Shown piece after piece: positions 20,199 to 20,589 of a stretch of DNA of 20,589 bases. Position 1 is the first letter of the stretch. Each line of letters opens with the position of its first letter. The notes under the pieces are model-generated. The model searched no databases. It saw only the letters and a program-made list of their open reading frames with translations, and was not told where the DNA came from. The translations under genes were made by a program, and so were the position numbers. This stretch comes from JBFHNV01 sp965365655 (GTDB taxonomy: Bacteria > Pseudomonadota > Gammaproteobacteria > HK1): NCBI GenBank assembly GCA_965365655.1, contig CBDUCN010000055.1:1-20589 (forward strand), read 5' to 3'.

Positions 20199-20589
20199 CT
20201 ACGGGAAGCTCAGCACCTGGCCGCTGTCGAACTCCACGGTGTACGTGAAGTCCGCGTCGGTGTGCTCCTTGAACGCGTCCGTGAAGTGGATTTCGAGCTT
20301 CTTCGTCTCGCCCTTCTTGATCTTGCGCTTGTTCGGGTCGGACTCGAAGGCCTTGTCGTCCGGCACCGTGGTCGGCGAGGTCGCGTCGAACACGTCCTTC
20401 GCGACGTCGCCGTTGAGGGTGAACTTCTTGACCTGGCCGTGGGCCGCCGGCCACGTGACCGTCACCCGGGTGACGAAGACGTCGCTGTCGCCGTTGTTGG
20501 TCAGCGACCACTTCGCCTTGCGGTCGTCACCCAGGTCCAGCGTCGCCGCGCCCGTCACGTCGGAGGTGCCCGTCGCGCCGCCCGCGCTG
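20199..20589 (-). CDS. C-terminal part of a surface/secreted protein with beta-sandwich domain (5' end outside window)
   Basis: The frame stays open to the window edge, so this is the C-terminal 129 residues of a longer gene. Reading from the edge, the protein begins with a Gly/Ser/Thr-rich linker (SAGGATGTSDVTGAAT) and enters a beta-strand-rich domain containing WSLTNNGDSDVFVTRVTVTW. It then continues KIKKGETKKLEIHF and ends YTVEFDSGQVLSFP. An internal GTG at 20558 could be mistaken for the start, but the linker shows the coding continues upstream. The pattern (NNG...V.VTWP..xG..KK..L.G; I..GET..L...F; Y.V.FD.G....F) resembles a C-terminal Ig-like domain I have seen on secreted bacterial proteins, with no known function. 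It is Lys-rich compared with neighbouring products. It ends at the bidirectional terminator. Confidence 0.75.
   Translation of the reverse strand, partial: SAGGATGTSDVTGAATLDLGDDRKAKWSLTNNGDSDVFVTRVTVTWPAAHGQVKKFTLNGDVAKDVFDATSPTTVPDDKAFESDPNKRKIKKGETKKLEIHFTDAFKEHTDADFTYTVEFDSGQVLSFP

Noticed and set aside
20199..20558. Treating the last gene as a complete 119-residue protein starting at GTG 20558
   Set aside because: The frame continues upstream to the window edge through a Gly/Ser/Thr linker, and no ribosome binding site precedes this GTG.

Overview
The window is very GC-rich (roughly 70% by eye), with G/C at most third codon positions, several GTG starts, good Shine-Dalgarno sites and many long spurious antisense frames. 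The gene content and a flagellar sigma-28-type promoter point to a Proteobacterium, most likely a soil or water betaproteobacterium (Burkholderiales/Rhodocyclales-like). That placement is inference. I see no tRNA, rRNA, CRISPR array, insertion sequence or phage gene, so this looks like chromosomal sequence.

Left part (1-8896), catabolism. A divergent SDR protein (minus; three of its four catalytic residues replaced) and an MFS transporter (plus) flank a 494-base intergenic stretch with two inverted repeats. A minus-strand block then runs acyl-CoA dehydrogenase -> AMP-dependent acyl-CoA synthetase -> fumarase/aspartase-superfamily lyase -> class III cyclase-like/FHA protein. It probably acts on an organic or aromatic-derived acid that is activated to a CoA thioester. 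A zinc alcohol dehydrogenase diverges from the head of the block across an inverted repeat that contains a good -10 hexamer. A perfect 25-bp inverted repeat with a 4-base loop sits at the synthetase/lyase junction and supplies the synthetase stop codon.

Middle part (8897-14872), signalling. An unrecognised 162-residue protein lies behind an AT-rich leader. It is followed by an LVIVD-repeat beta-propeller protein. Next comes a 1196-residue membrane sensor with the order signal peptide, ABC-substrate-binding-like domain, TM, three PAS, GGDEF, EAL. Both c-di-GMP domains look intact, and a well-matched sigma-28 (FliA-type) promoter precedes the gene, which suggests a link to motility.

Right part (14873-20589). 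A class IV PLP aminotransferase resembling (R)-selective amine transaminases overlaps a YaiI/DUF188 gene by four bases. A beta-CASP metallo-beta-lactamase RNase/exonuclease is on the minus strand. A 474-base spacer with two palindromes separates it from a solitary family 5 ABC substrate-binding protein, which ends in tandem terminators. A minus-strand gene cut by the window edge encodes a C-terminal beta-sandwich domain behind a Gly/Ser/Thr linker.

I found no clearly new multi-gene system. The points most worth a second look are the 25-bp palindrome, the sigma-28 promoter on the c-di-GMP gene, the degenerate SDR and cyclase active sites, and the (R)-transaminase-like gene.
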